64,000 nucleotides of DNA. It comes from AP-15 sp963777435. GTDB taxonomy: Bacteria; Pseudomonadota; Alphaproteobacteria; ATCC43930; CGMCC-115725. Position numbers and translations under genes: made by a program. This document shows, one piece after another, positions 41,899 to 51,428 of this stretch. The stretch's first letter is position 1. Every line of letters begins with the position of its first letter. The stretch covers positions 2,299,287 through 2,363,286 of the forward strand of contig CAVZQT010000003.1 of assembly GCA_963777435.1 (NCBI GenBank), in the 5' to 3' direction. Under the pieces are notes generated by a model. It searched no databases. It was not told where the DNA came from and saw only the letters and a program-made list of their open reading frames with translations.

Positions 41899-42935
41899 TC
41901 AAGCATTGAGCTTGACGACTGCCTCGTCGCCATCGGCCGCGAGTTCGGCGCCAAGCGCTTTGCTCTCCTGCGCGACTTGGTCGAATGCCGCTGCCTCATC
42001 TGCGAGGCTGCGCAAGATCGTCCGGTTCTGCGCGTCGTGGCGCACGAACTGGAATGTCAGGCGGCTGATCCGCTGCCGATCGCACTGCGCCCGCACCATC
42101 ATGCCGAGCCAGTCGCCATGACGGTGCCCGCCGTGTCCAGTATGGAACGAAAAGCTGCCCAGCCCATAAAAGATCGGTTTGCCGCGGTAAATTTCGACCG
42201 GGAGCGAGAAATGCGGGCCGTGCCCGATCACGATGTCGGCCCCGGCATCGATTGCCGTGTGGCCGATCTCGGTCATGTATTGCAGCACGTCGCGGCCGAC
42301 ACCCCAATGGCATGAGGCGACGACGATATCGGCCTCAGCGCGCAATGCCGCGACGTCTTCCGCGAACCATTGCAGATAGTGCTCGTCGGCCCAGGTGATG
42401 ATTTGCGGCGGGATGCCCGGCCGATTGGCCGGTGGGCGGCTGCCGTGCATCGGGGCTTGATAGGCGGTATGTCCGCGATCACCGCAATGCCGGCCGCGTT
42501 CTCGCCCGCTTCGTGATTGGTCGGCCAGTAGACCGAACTGCGCTGCAAAAAGCCAACGCGGAAGCCGCCGCGTTCGAGGATGATCGGCTGGCGAGCCGCG
42601 GCGCGATTGGCGCCGGCGCCGGTGTGCGGGATGCCGATTTGATCGAGCCGGGCGATCGACGCGGTGATCGCGGCCTCGCCGTAATTGACGTTGTTGGCGA
42701 TTCCGACCACCTGGATACCCGCCGATTTCAAGGCTTCACCAGCGATTGCCGGGTCGGCAAAAAAGCCTTCGTTGTCGAGCGAATGGCTGGCGGACGGGGC
42801 GCACAGGCAACATTCGAGGTTGGAGAATACGAGATCCGCCCCGCGGAACTCGTCGCGGACCAGTGAAAACGGAACCAGCGGATCGGTGACGTTCATCAGA
42901 TTGATGTCGCCGCTCAGGATCAATTTGGCCGTCAT
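41899..42935 (-). pseudogene. CapA-family metallophosphatase-like protein, frameshifted
   Basis: The 5' part (MTAKLILSGDINLMNVTDPL) and the 3' part (from MHGSRPPANRPGIPPQIITW) together match CapA/PgsA-type proteins of poly-gamma-glutamate synthesis: FSNLECCL, VGIANNVNYGEAAI, ASCHWGVGRD, IGHGPHFSLPVE and IFYGLGSFSF. The frame changes at about 42463-42466, where one base is missing (ACCGCC for ACCGGCC). The total length is 2 modulo 3, which fits a single deletion. The start at 42935 has a G-rich ribosome site. It is the first gene upstream of the ferredoxin cluster. Confidence 0.78.
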
Positions 42936-43033
42936 CTCGCCCGCCTTTGCGATTTGCCCGCTTGGTCTAGCGACGATAATCGCGCGAGCCGCCACGCGCT
43001 ATGGGGAAGCGCGCAGGCCGCTCGGTGCAGCGG

Positions 43034-43492
43034 TTACAGTTGGCGGCGTTGATTGCGGGTGCGCAGCACGCGATACCACACCGCCAAGGCCAACAGCCCG
43101 ATAAGGGCGCCGATCACAACGACGGGAGGGATGCGGCTTTCTTGCTGCTGAGCCGGACCACCGACGCGGATCATTACGCGCGCGACTTCGGTTTTGGTTC
43201 GCGCCTCGGCGCTCCAGATGCCGTCACGATCGGCAGGAAAAACAAACTTGCCGTCGGCGTTCGTACGCCCGGTTTGGACCGGCGTCTGCGGCTCGCCCTG
43301 CGCAAAGACCTTCACTTCAGCATTCGCCATCGGCTTGCCGTCGGCGGTCGCGAATTGCGCTGTCACCTCATGGGTGGCGAAAAGATCGAAGGCGCGAGCC
43401 GGCGATTCGAGCAGCAGAGAGCACGATAGCGCCAGGAACGCAGCCAACGCCACGCGCGTGAGCTGGGTGATACGGTGGTGCAAAGCGAGCAT
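43034..43492 (-). CDS. Exported protein with Ig-like/carboxypeptidase-regulatory domain and C-terminal membrane anchor
   Basis: A 152-residue protein. The signal peptide (LTRVALAAFLALSCSLLLES) precedes AFDLFATHEVTAQFATADGK with PMANAEVKVFA, a beta-sandwich typical of DUF4198 or carboxypeptidase regulatory-like domains. A C-terminal helix (IPPVVVIGALIGLLALAVWY) and basic tail follow. Similar layouts occur in accessory proteins of nickel/cobalt uptake (NikL/CbiL-like), but no such transporter is nearby, so function is open. The ATG at 43492 is preceded by GAGGAA. Confidence 0.68.
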   Translation of the reverse strand: MLALHHRITQLTRVALAAFLALSCSLLLESPARAFDLFATHEVTAQFATADGKPMANAEVKVFAQGEPQTPVQTGRTNADGKFVFPADRDGIWSAEARTKTEVARVMIRVGGPAQQQESRIPPVVVIGALIGLLALAVWYRVLRTRNQRRQL

Positions 43493-43595
43493 TTCCTCAA
43501 GATAGCGATCAAGCGCGCGCAAATCATCGGTGCCGACTAGGCCTGCCTTGCTTGGCCGCTCGCGAACATGGCAAAAGCCGGCGCGAGGAGGACCA

Positions 43596-44273
43596 ATGCC
43601 GAATTTCGCGATCGAGCGGCGCTGTGCGGGGATCGTCTGCGGCATCGACGAAGTCGGGCGCGGGCCGCTCGCGGGGCCGGTGGTCGCCGCCGCGGTCATC
43701 CTCGACCAAAAGCGATTTCCGCGATCGTTGCGCGAGCGGCTCGACGATTCGAAGGTGCTGACGCCAGACGAGCGCGAGGCGTGCTGGAGGGCGCTTGGGC
43801 GGTGCGTCCATCGGGGTACGGCTCATATCGGCCTTGGGGCGGCGAGTGTGTGCGAAATCGACACGATAAACATCCTGCGCGCTGCCTTGCTGGCGATGGC
43901 GCGCGCCGTCGCGGCGCTGAAAGTGTCGCCTGAAATCGCGTTAGTCGACGGCAACATGCCGCCGCCGATTACTTGCGCCGTAAAGACCGTGATCGGTGGC
44001 GACGGGCTCAGTTTTTCGATCGCCGCGGCCTCGGTCGTCGCCAAGGTCACCCGCGACCGCTTGATGCGCGCCTTGGCGCCGCGCTACCCGGGTTATGGCT
44101 GGGAAACCAATGTCGGCTACGCGACCCGCGAACACGGGGAAGCGATCGCGCGGCTCGGCCCGACGCCGCATCACCGCCGCTCGTTTGCCCCGGTGCGTCT
44201 GGCCCTCGCCGGTGCATTGCCGTTGTTCGAAGCAGCCTCGTTGGCGCCCGACGCCAGCGCCGAGATCGCGTGA
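43596..44273 (+). CDS. rnhB: Ribonuclease HII
   Basis: A 225-residue endonuclease removing ribonucleotides from DNA. The catalytic Asp18-Glu19 lies in CGIDEVGRGPLAGPVVAAAV, with further acidic residues in IALVDGN and SVVAKVTRDR, and PHHRRSFAPV ends the conserved part. The ATG at 43596 follows GAGGAGGA. The non-conserved tail overlaps the mutY 3' end by about 100 bp in convergent orientation. Confidence 0.95.
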   Translation: MPNFAIERRCAGIVCGIDEVGRGPLAGPVVAAAVILDQKRFPRSLRERLDDSKVLTPDEREACWRALGRCVHRGTAHIGLGAASVCEIDTINILRAALLAMARAVAALKVSPEIALVDGNMPPPITCAVKTVIGGDGLSFSIAAASVVAKVTRDRLMRALAPRYPGYGWETNVGYATREHGEAIARLGPTPHHRRSFAPVRLALAGALPLFEAASLAPDASAEIA

Positions 44274-45352
44274 CGCGCGAGCTTTTTCATCAGGGTCGGC
44301 AGCGCGTGGTCACTAAGCTTGTCGATCGGGCTCCATAACCCATCGATATCCGGTTGGCCTTGGATACCCGGACCGCTATGCGCGGCGACGATCCCGAGTT
44401 CGAGCTGGAAATGAGTAAAACCATGACGGACCGTGCCGGGCAACGGCGACGAGCACGCTGGCGCGACCGGCATCGGTGCGACACCGACCGCTTCGGCGAA
44501 CGTCCACGGTTCCGCCCGCCACGGGGTCGACGGGATCTCGATCATGCCGCCGAGCAGCCCGTTTTCCGCGCGACGACGCAGCAACACCGCGCCATCGGGC
44601 CGGGTGATCCAAAACGCGATGCCATAGCGCACCGCACGCTCCGGCTTTTCGGCGCGCGCCGGCAAATCCTCGGCGATCCCCTGTGCAGCCGCGGCGCAGG
44701 CGGTGCGCCACGGGCACAGCACGCAGCGCGGCCGGCGTGGCGTGCATATCGTAGCGCCGAGATCCATCATTGCTTGCGCGAAATCGCCGGAGCGGCGTTC
44801 GGGCACCAGCCCGGCCGCGAGCATCTGCAGCCGCGCTTTCGCAGCCGGCATCGGTTCACCAACGGCATAAAGCCGGGCGACGACCCGTTCGACATTGCCG
44901 TCGACTGCGGCCACCCTTTGATCAAACGCGATCGCCGCGATTGCGGCGGCTGTGTAGTCGCCGATCCCCGGCAAGGCGCGCAAAGTCGACAGCTCCGCCG
45001 GAAAGATCCCGCCGTGGCGCTCGGTAACGACCCGGGCGCAAGCGTGCAGATTGCGGGCGCGGGCGTAATAGCCGAGCCCCTGCCATTGATGCAGCACTTC
45101 ATCGAGTGCCGCGGCCGCGAGCGCGCTGACATCCGGCCAGCGCCTCACAAATCGGGCGAAGTAGGGTGCTACGGTCGCCACTGTCGTCTGTTGCAGCATG
45201 ATCTCGCTGAGCCACACGCGGTAGGGGTCCGCGGGATGGCCGGGTGACGCGCGCCACGGCAGATCGCGATGGTGCCGATCGTACCAGGCGAGCAGCAGCA
45301 CCGGGTCGGGGACCGCCCGAGGTGATGATGATTTGGATCGGATTGAGGCCAT
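44171..45352 (-). CDS. mutY: A/G-specific adenine DNA glycosylase MutY
   Basis: A 393-residue base-excision repair enzyme removing A opposite 8-oxoG. It has the catalytic Glu50 in LSEIMLQQTTV, the HhH motif LPGIGDYTAAAI with Asp132, and the [4Fe-4S] ligands Cys203, Cys210, Cys213 and Cys219 (C-x6-C-x2-C-x5-C). A C-terminal Nudix-like 8-oxoG recognition domain contains HGFTHFQLEL. The ATG at 45352 overlaps, head to head, the ATG of the DciA-like gene in a shared CATG. The 3' end overlaps rnhB. Confidence 0.95.
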   Translation of the reverse strand: MASIRSKSSSPRAVPDPVLLLAWYDRHHRDLPWRASPGHPADPYRVWLSEIMLQQTTVATVAPYFARFVRRWPDVSALAAAALDEVLHQWQGLGYYARARNLHACARVVTERHGGIFPAELSTLRALPGIGDYTAAAIAAIAFDQRVAAVDGNVERVVARLYAVGEPMPAAKARLQMLAAGLVPERRSGDFAQAMMDLGATICTPRRPRCVLCPWRTACAAAAQGIAEDLPARAEKPERAVRYGIAFWITRPDGAVLLRRRAENGLLGGMIEIPSTPWRAEPWTFAEAVGVAPMPVAPACSSPLPGTVRHGFTHFQLELGIVAAHSGPGIQGQPDIDGLWSPIDKLSDHALPTLMKKLARHAISALASGANEAASNNGNAPARARRTGANERR

Positions 45353-45851
45353 GAAGGCAGCGAAGGCGCGGCGGCTAGGCGGCCCCGCCGATTTGGGCGA
45401 CCGCCATCCAGGTTTTCGCGCGGTCGGAATCGCGGTCTCGAAACTCGCCGCTCCGATCGCGATCAAGCGCGGCGGCGGCCTTCTGGTGCGCCTTAAAGCC
45501 GATTGGTCGGCAATCGCCGGTCCGGAATGGGCGCTGACTGCCTGGCCAGTGGGTTATGGCCGCGACGGGGTACTGAAGCTCCGCACCGCACCCGCTGCGG
45601 CGCTCGAATTGCAACACCGCGCGCCATTGCTGATCGAACGGGTCAACCTTTATCTCGGGCGCCCCGCGGTAACGCGATTGGTACTGATCCAAGCAACTCT
45701 TCCCCTCGTACCAAAGCCTCGCCGCATTGCCGCCGAGGCGCCCGAGAGCGGCGCCGGGGCAGCGGAGGACCCACGACTTTCCGACATCGGCGATCCCGGA
45801 TTGCGAGCGGCACTCCAGCGCCTTGCTCGCGTAGTCAACGACACCAGGTGA
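45351..45851 (+). CDS. DUF721/DciA-family protein
   Basis: A 166-residue protein of the DUF721 family, whose DciA members help load the replicative helicase. Features are the basic N-terminus KAAKARRLGGPADLGDRHPG, a KH-like core VRLKADWSAIAGPEWALTAW through LELQHRAPLLIERVNLYLG, and an acidic C-terminal tail. Conserved Trp and Gly positions fit. The ATG at 45351 has GAGG just upstream. It is divergent from mutY with overlapping start codons and is followed by the DsbA-like gene, a common alphaproteobacterial order (mutY-DUF721-dsbA-smc). Confidence 0.87.
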   Translation: MKAAKARRLGGPADLGDRHPGFRAVGIAVSKLAAPIAIKRGGGLLVRLKADWSAIAGPEWALTAWPVGYGRDGVLKLRTAPAAALELQHRAPLLIERVNLYLGRPAVTRLVLIQATLPLVPKPRRIAAEAPESGAGAAEDPRLSDIGDPGLRAALQRLARVVNDTR

Positions 45852-45923
45852 TGCGCCGATCGCGTTATCGTTGCGTTTCGGCAATGAGAGCGATATCTTC
45901 AACATGTTGTATCGGAGAGGCAA

Positions 45924-46568
45924 ATGGTGCGGCAAATCTGGCTCTCTTTGATCTGTGCGCTCGGCATTGCACTGCAATGGTCGGCTCCCTCGATGGCGGC
46001 TGATACCCCGGCAAACCCAGCCGAAGCTCAGAAGCTGCTGACGATCGGGAAAGACGACCGCATTCTCGGCAACCCGGATGCCCCAATCACGATCGTCGAA
46101 TATGCCTCGATGACCTGCCCGCATTGTGCGCATTTTGCCGACGACGTACTCCCCGAACTCAAAAAGAAATGGATCGATACCGGCAAGGCCAAGCTTGTGC
46201 TCCGTGACTTTCCGTTGGACGGCGAGGCGGTACACGCATCGATGATCGCCCGCTGCGCGCCACCCGACCGCTTTTATGCATTTGTCGATACCTTTTTCGC
46301 CGACCAGGACAAATGGGTAACAGCGCCCGATCATCAGGCGGCGCTGACCCGGCTCGCCGAACTCGGCGGCATGAGCAAGCCGCAAGTCGATAAATGCCTC
46401 GCCGATAATGCGCTTGAAAACCAAATTCTAAACAGCCGTCTCGTCGCCTCGAAGGATCTCGACGTCAATTCGACGCCGACCTTTTTTGTCAACGGCACCA
46501 AATATACCGGGGAACCCACGGTCGAGGCGTTCAACAAGCTGCTTTCCGACCTCTCGCAAAAATCATAA
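45924..46568 (+). CDS. DsbA-family thiol:disulfide oxidoreductase
   Basis: A 214-residue periplasmic protein. It has a signal peptide ending MAADTPA, and a thioredoxin fold with the active site CPHC (Cys65/Cys68) in EYASMTCPHCAHFAD and the cis-Pro loop NSTPTFFVNG. It follows the DsbA/ScsC/BdbD pattern: oxidation of exported proteins is likely, isomerase activity less so. The ribosome site is GGAGAGG. It is followed after 56 bp by smc, as in many alphaproteobacteria. Confidence 0.92.
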   Translation: MVRQIWLSLICALGIALQWSAPSMAADTPANPAEAQKLLTIGKDDRILGNPDAPITIVEYASMTCPHCAHFADDVLPELKKKWIDTGKAKLVLRDFPLDGEAVHASMIARCAPPDRFYAFVDTFFADQDKWVTAPDHQAALTRLAELGGMSKPQVDKCLADNALENQILNSRLVASKDLDVNSTPTFFVNGTKYTGEPTVEAFNKLLSDLSQKS

Positions 46569-46624
46569 CCGCCCAAAAAAGATCGTATCCGCGCCAAAAA
46601 TCATAACCACAGCACCCCTGCCGT

Positions 46625-49600
46625 ATGCAGATCGATCGGCTGCGCCTGGTCGGCTTTAAGTCCTTCGCCGATGCGGCCGAGGTGGCGATCGGCCCGGGGC
46701 TGACCGGCATCATCGGGCCGAATGGCTGCGGCAAGTCAAATCTCGCCGAAGCACTGCGCTGGGTCATGGGCGAGAATTCGGCCCGTCGATTGCGCGGCGG
46801 TGCGATGGACGACGTCATCTTTGGCGGCACTACCAGCCGCGCGGCGCGCAATCTCGCTGAGGTCGCGCTGACGATCGACAATAGTGCGCGCGATGCGCCC
46901 TTCGCCTTCAACGACCGCGGGGACCTCGAAATTGTACGCCGTATCGAGCGCGGCGGTGGGTCGAGCTGGCGCGTCAATGGCCGCGAGGTGCGCGCCCGCG
47001 ATGTGCAATTGCTGTTTGCCGATGCCGCGAGCGGCAGTTCTTCAGGTGCAATCGTTAGTCAGGGGCGAGTCAGCGCGCTGATTGAGGCGAGACCGGCCGA
47101 ACGCCGCTTTCTTCTCGAGGAAGCCGCCGGCACTGCGGGGGTCCAGGCGCGTCGCCGTGAGACCGAGCTCAAGCTAGCCGCCGCCGAGGAGAACCTGACG
47201 CGGCTTGATGACGTTCTCGGGACGATGGGCTCGCAGCTCGCCGGATTGAAAAAGCAGGCGCGGCAGGCGCAGCGCTATCGCCGGCTCGGCGAGCAGATCC
47301 GAGAGCAGGAAGCGCTACTGTTCTATGCCCGCTGGCTCACCGCCGAAAGCGAGTGCGAAACCCGCGTCGTCGAGCTTGCCGCCGCGGAGCAGGCTGTTGC
47401 CGATGCCACACAGTGCGCCGAGACCGAAGGCGCTGCCCGCAACCAAGCGGAAGCAGCGTTGCCGGCTCTGCGGCTTGCCGAAGCCGAAAGCACAGCCGAT
47501 CTGCAGCGCTTGACGCAAGCGCGTGCAGCTCTCGAACAGGAATTGACGCGCTCGGTTGCCGCGCGCCGCGAGGCGGAGCGCCGGCTTGCCGAACTCGGGC
47601 GCGACCGCGAGCGCGAGGAAACGCTTTTTACCGAAGCCGAGGCGGCGTTGTCACGGATGGCAAAGGAGCGCGAAACGCTTGCCGGGACGGAAGTCGAGCG
47701 CGGGGCGATTGCCGCCTCCGAGCAACAATTACAGCGAGCGGTGACGCGCCTCACCGAGGTCGAGGCGGGCTTGCAGCGCGCCATCGAAGCGGTCGCCGAG
47801 ATCGCGGCCCAGCGCGCCGCGTTCGAGCGCCGGCGCGGCGAAATCGAGGACCGTCGGCGTCGTCTCGAAATGCGTTTCGCGGAGGCCGAGCGCCAGCGCG
47901 CGACCCTCATTGCAGCGCTGGTGTCCGAGGAGGCAAAAGCGGAGGCGGCCGCCTGCCTCGCTCAGGCGGAAGCAGAGGTCGAGGAGTGCCGCATCGCGAT
48001 CGATGTGGCGCAAAGCCAAATGGCGACGTGTCAGCAGCACGAAGCTGCCGCCCTCGATATCGCCCGCCGGGCGGCGGCGGCGTTCACCCGGATCGAGGCC
48101 GAGCAGGCGGCGCTGGAGGGCGTGCTGGGATCGCAGCCGCGGGCTGGCGGCGGCACGCCGATGCTCGCCGCGATGCGCGTCGAACGAGGTTTTGAGGCGG
48201 CGATCGGCGCCTTGTTCGAGGAGGAGCTTTCCGCCGCGCACGATGATATCGATGACGCGAGCCGTTTCTGGCTCGCCTTGCCCGAGATCGAGGCGCCGGT
48301 CTTGCCGATAGGCGCGCATTCGGTCGGCTCAGCGGTTTCGGCGCCGCCGGCCCTGGGACGCAGCCTCGCCTTTGCCGGGTGGGTCGATGGCGAGAGCGAA
48401 GGGCGCCGCCTGCAGCCATATCTGATGCCGGGACAGCGCCTTGTCGACCGCGACGGCCGGCTGTGGCGGTGGGACGGGTTCACCTGCCGCACCCCCGGCG
48501 GATCGGCCATCGCCCAACAACTGCGTCACCAGAACCGGCTGGAAATCCTTGGTCACGAGATTTTGGCCGCCGAGACCGAAGCGCGGATTGCGGAAGCCGC
48601 GGCTGCGTCCGCGACCGCCGCCCGAAAGGCCGCCGCTGAATCCGATCGTCTCGCCCGCATACGATTGCGCGAGGCCGAAACCGGGCTGGCTAGCGCCCGT
48701 ACCGCCGCCGCCGAACTCACCGGCCGCGCATTGGCAATTGAGACCCGCTTGAACGGTGCGGCCGAGACGGTCGCCAAGCTCGCGGCCGATCTCGCCGAGG
48801 CGCGCATGCAGGGAATTGAGATCGAGCGCGATCTCGCAGGCTTACCGGAAACGAGCTCGGCCTCTGCAAGCTTGGCCGCGGCGCGGGACGCGGTGACCAT
48901 GGCGCGACGCGAGGAAGCTGATGAGCGTGCAACGATCGACCGGCTGAGGCGCGAAACTCAGTCGCGCAACGAACGGCTGCGATCGATCGATTTCGAGGAA
49001 CGAGCTTGGCGTAAGCGCGCCGAGAGTGCGGCAGCCCAAAAAGCGACGCTCGATCAAAGACGGCATGAGCTGGAGCAGGAAATCGCGGCCCTCGCCGGGC
49101 GCCCGGCCGCGATCGCCATCGACAGCGAAAAGCTCGGTTCAGAAATCGCCACTGCGGCGCGCAATGCCGGCGAGGCAACCGATCGGCTGGCCTTGGGGGA
49201 AAGCCGGCTGCGGGAGGCGACCCAGCGCTCGCGCCTCAGCGATCAGGCTCTGGCCGAAGCGCGTGAATGCCGGGCACGGCTCGAAGTGCAAGCCGCCGGC
49301 GCGAAAGAGGCGGTGTCGGTACTGGCGCGCGAGATCGCCGAGCGCCTCGGGGCCGGTCCAGCAGAATTGCAGCAACTCGCCGGCCTCGCCGAGGGCCAAA
49401 CTCCACCCGAGGCCAATGCGAGCGCCGATCGTCTCGACCGCCTGACCCACGAGCGCGCCGGCATTGGAGCAGTCAATCTGATGGCCGAAGGCGAGGCGGC
49501 GGAGATCGGCGGCCAAGTCGAAGCCCTCGAAGGCGAACGCGCCGACTTGACCGAAGCGATCGCAAAACTGCGCCGCGGCGCGCACGAGCTCGACCAACAA

Positions 49601-50089
49601 GGCCGCGAATTGCTCGCTGCGGCGTTCGAGCGGGTCAGCGCGCATTTCGCAGGCCTCTTCATGCGGCTATTTGGCGGCGGCAAGGCCGAGCTGGCATTGA
49701 CCGATGATGGCGACCCGTTAACCGCCGGTCTGGAGATCATGGCGAGCCCCACCGGAAAGCGGCTGCAGAGCTTGTCGTTGCTGTCGGGTGGCGAGCAGGC
49801 GTTAACGGCTCTGGCGCTGCTGTTTGCGGTGTTCCTGACCAAGCCCGCGCCGGTCTGCGTGCTCGACGAAGTGGACGCGCCACTCGACGACGCCAATGTC
49901 GACCGCCTGTGTAGTCTCGTGGCGGAAATTGCCGACACGACCGGCACGCGGTTTTTGCTGATCACTCATCATCGCATTACGATGGCGCGCGCCGACCGGT
50001 TGTTTGGAGTGACGATGGCCGAGCGCGGGGTCTCGCAGCTGGTCTCGGTCGATCTATCCCGCGCCGTTCGGCTGCGACAGACTGCCTGA
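46625..50089 (+). CDS. smc: Chromosome segregation ATPase SMC
   Basis: A 1154-residue condensin core subunit. The N-terminal Walker A GPNGCGKSN is at 31-39, followed by two long coiled-coil arms and a central hinge (about residues 500-640, beginning SQPRAGGGTPMLAAMRVERG). The C-terminal ABC signature is LSLLSGGEQALTALAL and Walker B PVCVLDEVDAPLDD. With ScpA/ScpB it compacts and separates chromosomes. The gene is uninterrupted despite high GC, a useful contrast with the frameshifted genes elsewhere in the window. Confidence 0.97.
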   Translation: MQIDRLRLVGFKSFADAAEVAIGPGLTGIIGPNGCGKSNLAEALRWVMGENSARRLRGGAMDDVIFGGTTSRAARNLAEVALTIDNSARDAPFAFNDRGDLEIVRRIERGGGSSWRVNGREVRARDVQLLFADAASGSSSGAIVSQGRVSALIEARPAERRFLLEEAAGTAGVQARRRETELKLAAAEENLTRLDDVLGTMGSQLAGLKKQARQAQRYRRLGEQIREQEALLFYARWLTAESECETRVVELAAAEQAVADATQCAETEGAARNQAEAALPALRLAEAESTADLQRLTQARAALEQELTRSVAARREAERRLAELGRDREREETLFTEAEAALSRMAKERETLAGTEVERGAIAASEQQLQRAVTRLTEVEAGLQRAIEAVAEIAAQRAAFERRRGEIEDRRRRLEMRFAEAERQRATLIAALVSEEAKAEAAACLAQAEAEVEECRIAIDVAQSQMATCQQHEAAALDIARRAAAAFTRIEAEQAALEGVLGSQPRAGGGTPMLAAMRVERGFEAAIGALFEEELSAAHDDIDDASRFWLALPEIEAPVLPIGAHSVGSAVSAPPALGRSLAFAGWVDGESEGRRLQPYLMPGQRLVDRDGRLWRWDGFTCRTPGGSAIAQQLRHQNRLEILGHEILAAETEARIAEAAAASATAARKAAAESDRLARIRLREAETGLASARTAAAELTGRALAIETRLNGAAETVAKLAADLAEARMQGIEIERDLAGLPETSSASASLAAARDAVTMARREEADERATIDRLRRETQSRNERLRSIDFEERAWRKRAESAAAQKATLDQRRHELEQEIAALAGRPAAIAIDSEKLGSEIATAARNAGEATDRLALGESRLREATQRSRLSDQALAEARECRARLEVQAAGAKEAVSVLAREIAERLGAGPAELQQLAGLAEGQTPPEANASADRLDRLTHERAGIGAVNLMAEGEAAEIGGQVEALEGERADLTEAIAKLRRGAHELDQQGRELLAAAFERVSAHFAGLFMRLFGGGKAELALTDDGDPLTAGLEIMASPTGKRLQSLSLLSGGEQALTALALLFAVFLTKPAPVCVLDEVDAPLDDANVDRLCSLVAEIADTTGTRFLLITHHRITMARADRLFGVTMAERGVSQLVSVDLSRAVRLRQTA

Positions 50090-50164
50090 CCCGATCGGTC
50101 CCATCACAAGGCTATCCCATTGATTGCTCTCATCTTAGATCCTGCTAAGGACAGGGTGTTCGTG

Positions 50165-50193
50165 TTGACAGGTTAATGACACCTCAATATGGT
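50165..50193 (+). promoter_or_regulatory. Promoter of the atpIBEF'F operon
   Basis: A consensus -35 TTGACA (50165-50170), a 17-nt spacer and TATGGT (50188-50193). Start near 50200, about 50 nt before atpI. A GTG/ATG-like start at 50189 lies within the -10 and can be excluded. Confidence 0.65.
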
Positions 50194-50251
50194 ACGCCAG
50201 GTTCCGGCAACGTGCGGCCGGGACGGGTATCAGGTGGTTGCGCTTCCCAGA

Positions 50252-50629
50252 ATGAGCGAAGATCCGCCATCGGACCCCCTGGCGCGGCTTGCCGAGCGGC
50301 TCGACAAAGCGCAGGCGGGGCGCGGACCGGTGCGGAAAACGGGCGGCAACCCCGGGCTCCAGCAAGGTCTCGCCCTCGGTTTTCGCATCGGGATCGAGCT
50401 GGTCACGGCGGTTGTCGTTTCGGTCGGGTTGGGATGGGCGATCGATCACTGGCTTGGGACAAAGCCTTGGGTGATGCTGGGAATGTTTTTTCTCGGGATC
50501 GCGGCGGGGATGCTCAATGTCTATCGCGCGGTGACCGGAACCAGCGGCGCGGTCGGTTTCCGGCCTCCCAAATCAGATCCCGGCGCCGCTGCGCCGGCAC
50601 CGGGCAAATGGGACGACGAGGATTGCTGA
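50252..50629 (+). CDS. atpI: ATP synthase accessory protein AtpI
   Basis: A 125-residue inner-membrane protein that helps assemble the c-ring and is linked to Mg2+ supply. It has an N-terminal polar part (MSEDPPSDPLARLAERLDKA) and two hydrophobic helices, GIELVTAVVVSVGLGWAIDH and KPWVMLGMFFLGIAAGMLNVYR, as in the AtpI/Uncharacterised-protein-I family. The start at 50252 is the first ATG after the promoter. The TGA lies one base before the atpB TTG start. Confidence 0.88.
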   Translation: MSEDPPSDPLARLAERLDKAQAGRGPVRKTGGNPGLQQGLALGFRIGIELVTAVVVSVGLGWAIDHWLGTKPWVMLGMFFLGIAAGMLNVYRAVTGTSGAVGFRPPKSDPGAAAPAPGKWDDEDC

Positions 50630-50630
50630 G

Positions 50631-51362
50631 TTGGCGATAGAGCTTCATCCCCTCGAAGTTTTCATGGTGCATCGCGTTCTGCCAATACGCATCGGCGGGC
50701 TCGACGTTTCGTACACGAACGCGGCGATCGCGATGACCGTCATCGTGCTGCTGATCACGGGGTTAATTGTATACGGCACCAGGCGAGCCTCGCTGGTTCC
50801 GGGACGGCTCCAGTCTATGGCTGAGGTGAGCTACGAATTTGTCGCCGACATGGTCGAAAGCAATGTCGGGCATGAGGGGATGCCGTATTTCCCGTTCATC
50901 TTCAGCTTATTCATGTTCATTTTATTCGCCAATTTGCTCGGCCTGATACCCTACAGCTTCACCGTTACCGGACAGATAATCGTCACCTTCGCCTTGGCGA
51001 TCGTCGTATTCATCGGCGTGACGATAATCGGCTTCATTCGTCACGGCCTGCACTTCCTGCGATTTTTTGTTCCTGAAGGCGTGCCTAAGCTGTTGCTGGT
51101 GATACTGGTCCCGATCGAAGTGCTGTCCTATTTCATCCGCCCGTTCACGCTGTCGATCCGGCTGTTTGCGAACATGCTGGCGGGGCACACGATGCTCGGC
51201 ATCTTTGCCGGGTTCGCGGCGCTTGTCGGCATCTTCGCGATCTTTCCGCTAGCGATCGACGTTCTGCTGCTCGCTCTCGAATTATTGGTTGCCGTGCTGC
51301 AGGCTTACGTATTCGCGATTCTGAGCTGCCTATACCTGAACGACGCGATTCACATGCATTGA
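50631..51362 (+). CDS. atpB: ATP synthase subunit a
   Basis: A 243-residue Fo channel subunit. The essential Arg is in SIRLFANMLAGH, and the family's final helices (LELLVAVLQAYVFAILSCLYLNDA) are complete. The conserved N-terminus HPLEVFMVHRVLPIRIGGLD indicates an unusual TTG start at 50631, which has GAGGA 8 nt upstream; an ATG at 50664 would lose conserved residues. It is translated right after atpI with a 1-nt gap. Confidence 0.95.
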   Translation: MAIELHPLEVFMVHRVLPIRIGGLDVSYTNAAIAMTVIVLLITGLIVYGTRRASLVPGRLQSMAEVSYEFVADMVESNVGHEGMPYFPFIFSLFMFILFANLLGLIPYSFTVTGQIIVTFALAIVVFIGVTIIGFIRHGLHFLRFFVPEGVPKLLLVILVPIEVLSYFIRPFTLSIRLFANMLAGHTMLGIFAGFAALVGIFAIFPLAIDVLLLALELLVAVLQAYVFAILSCLYLNDAIHMH

Positions 51363-51428
51363 GCGCGTCGCGCAGCCCTCTCCTCCAAACTCAACTCCGC
51401 CACAACCCAAAAAAGACAGGAAGACAAG

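Noticed and set aside
46700..50000. Many long antisense frames across smc
   Set aside because: They are expected in a GC-rich gene; composition is Arg/Ser/Ala-biased and no domains are seen.
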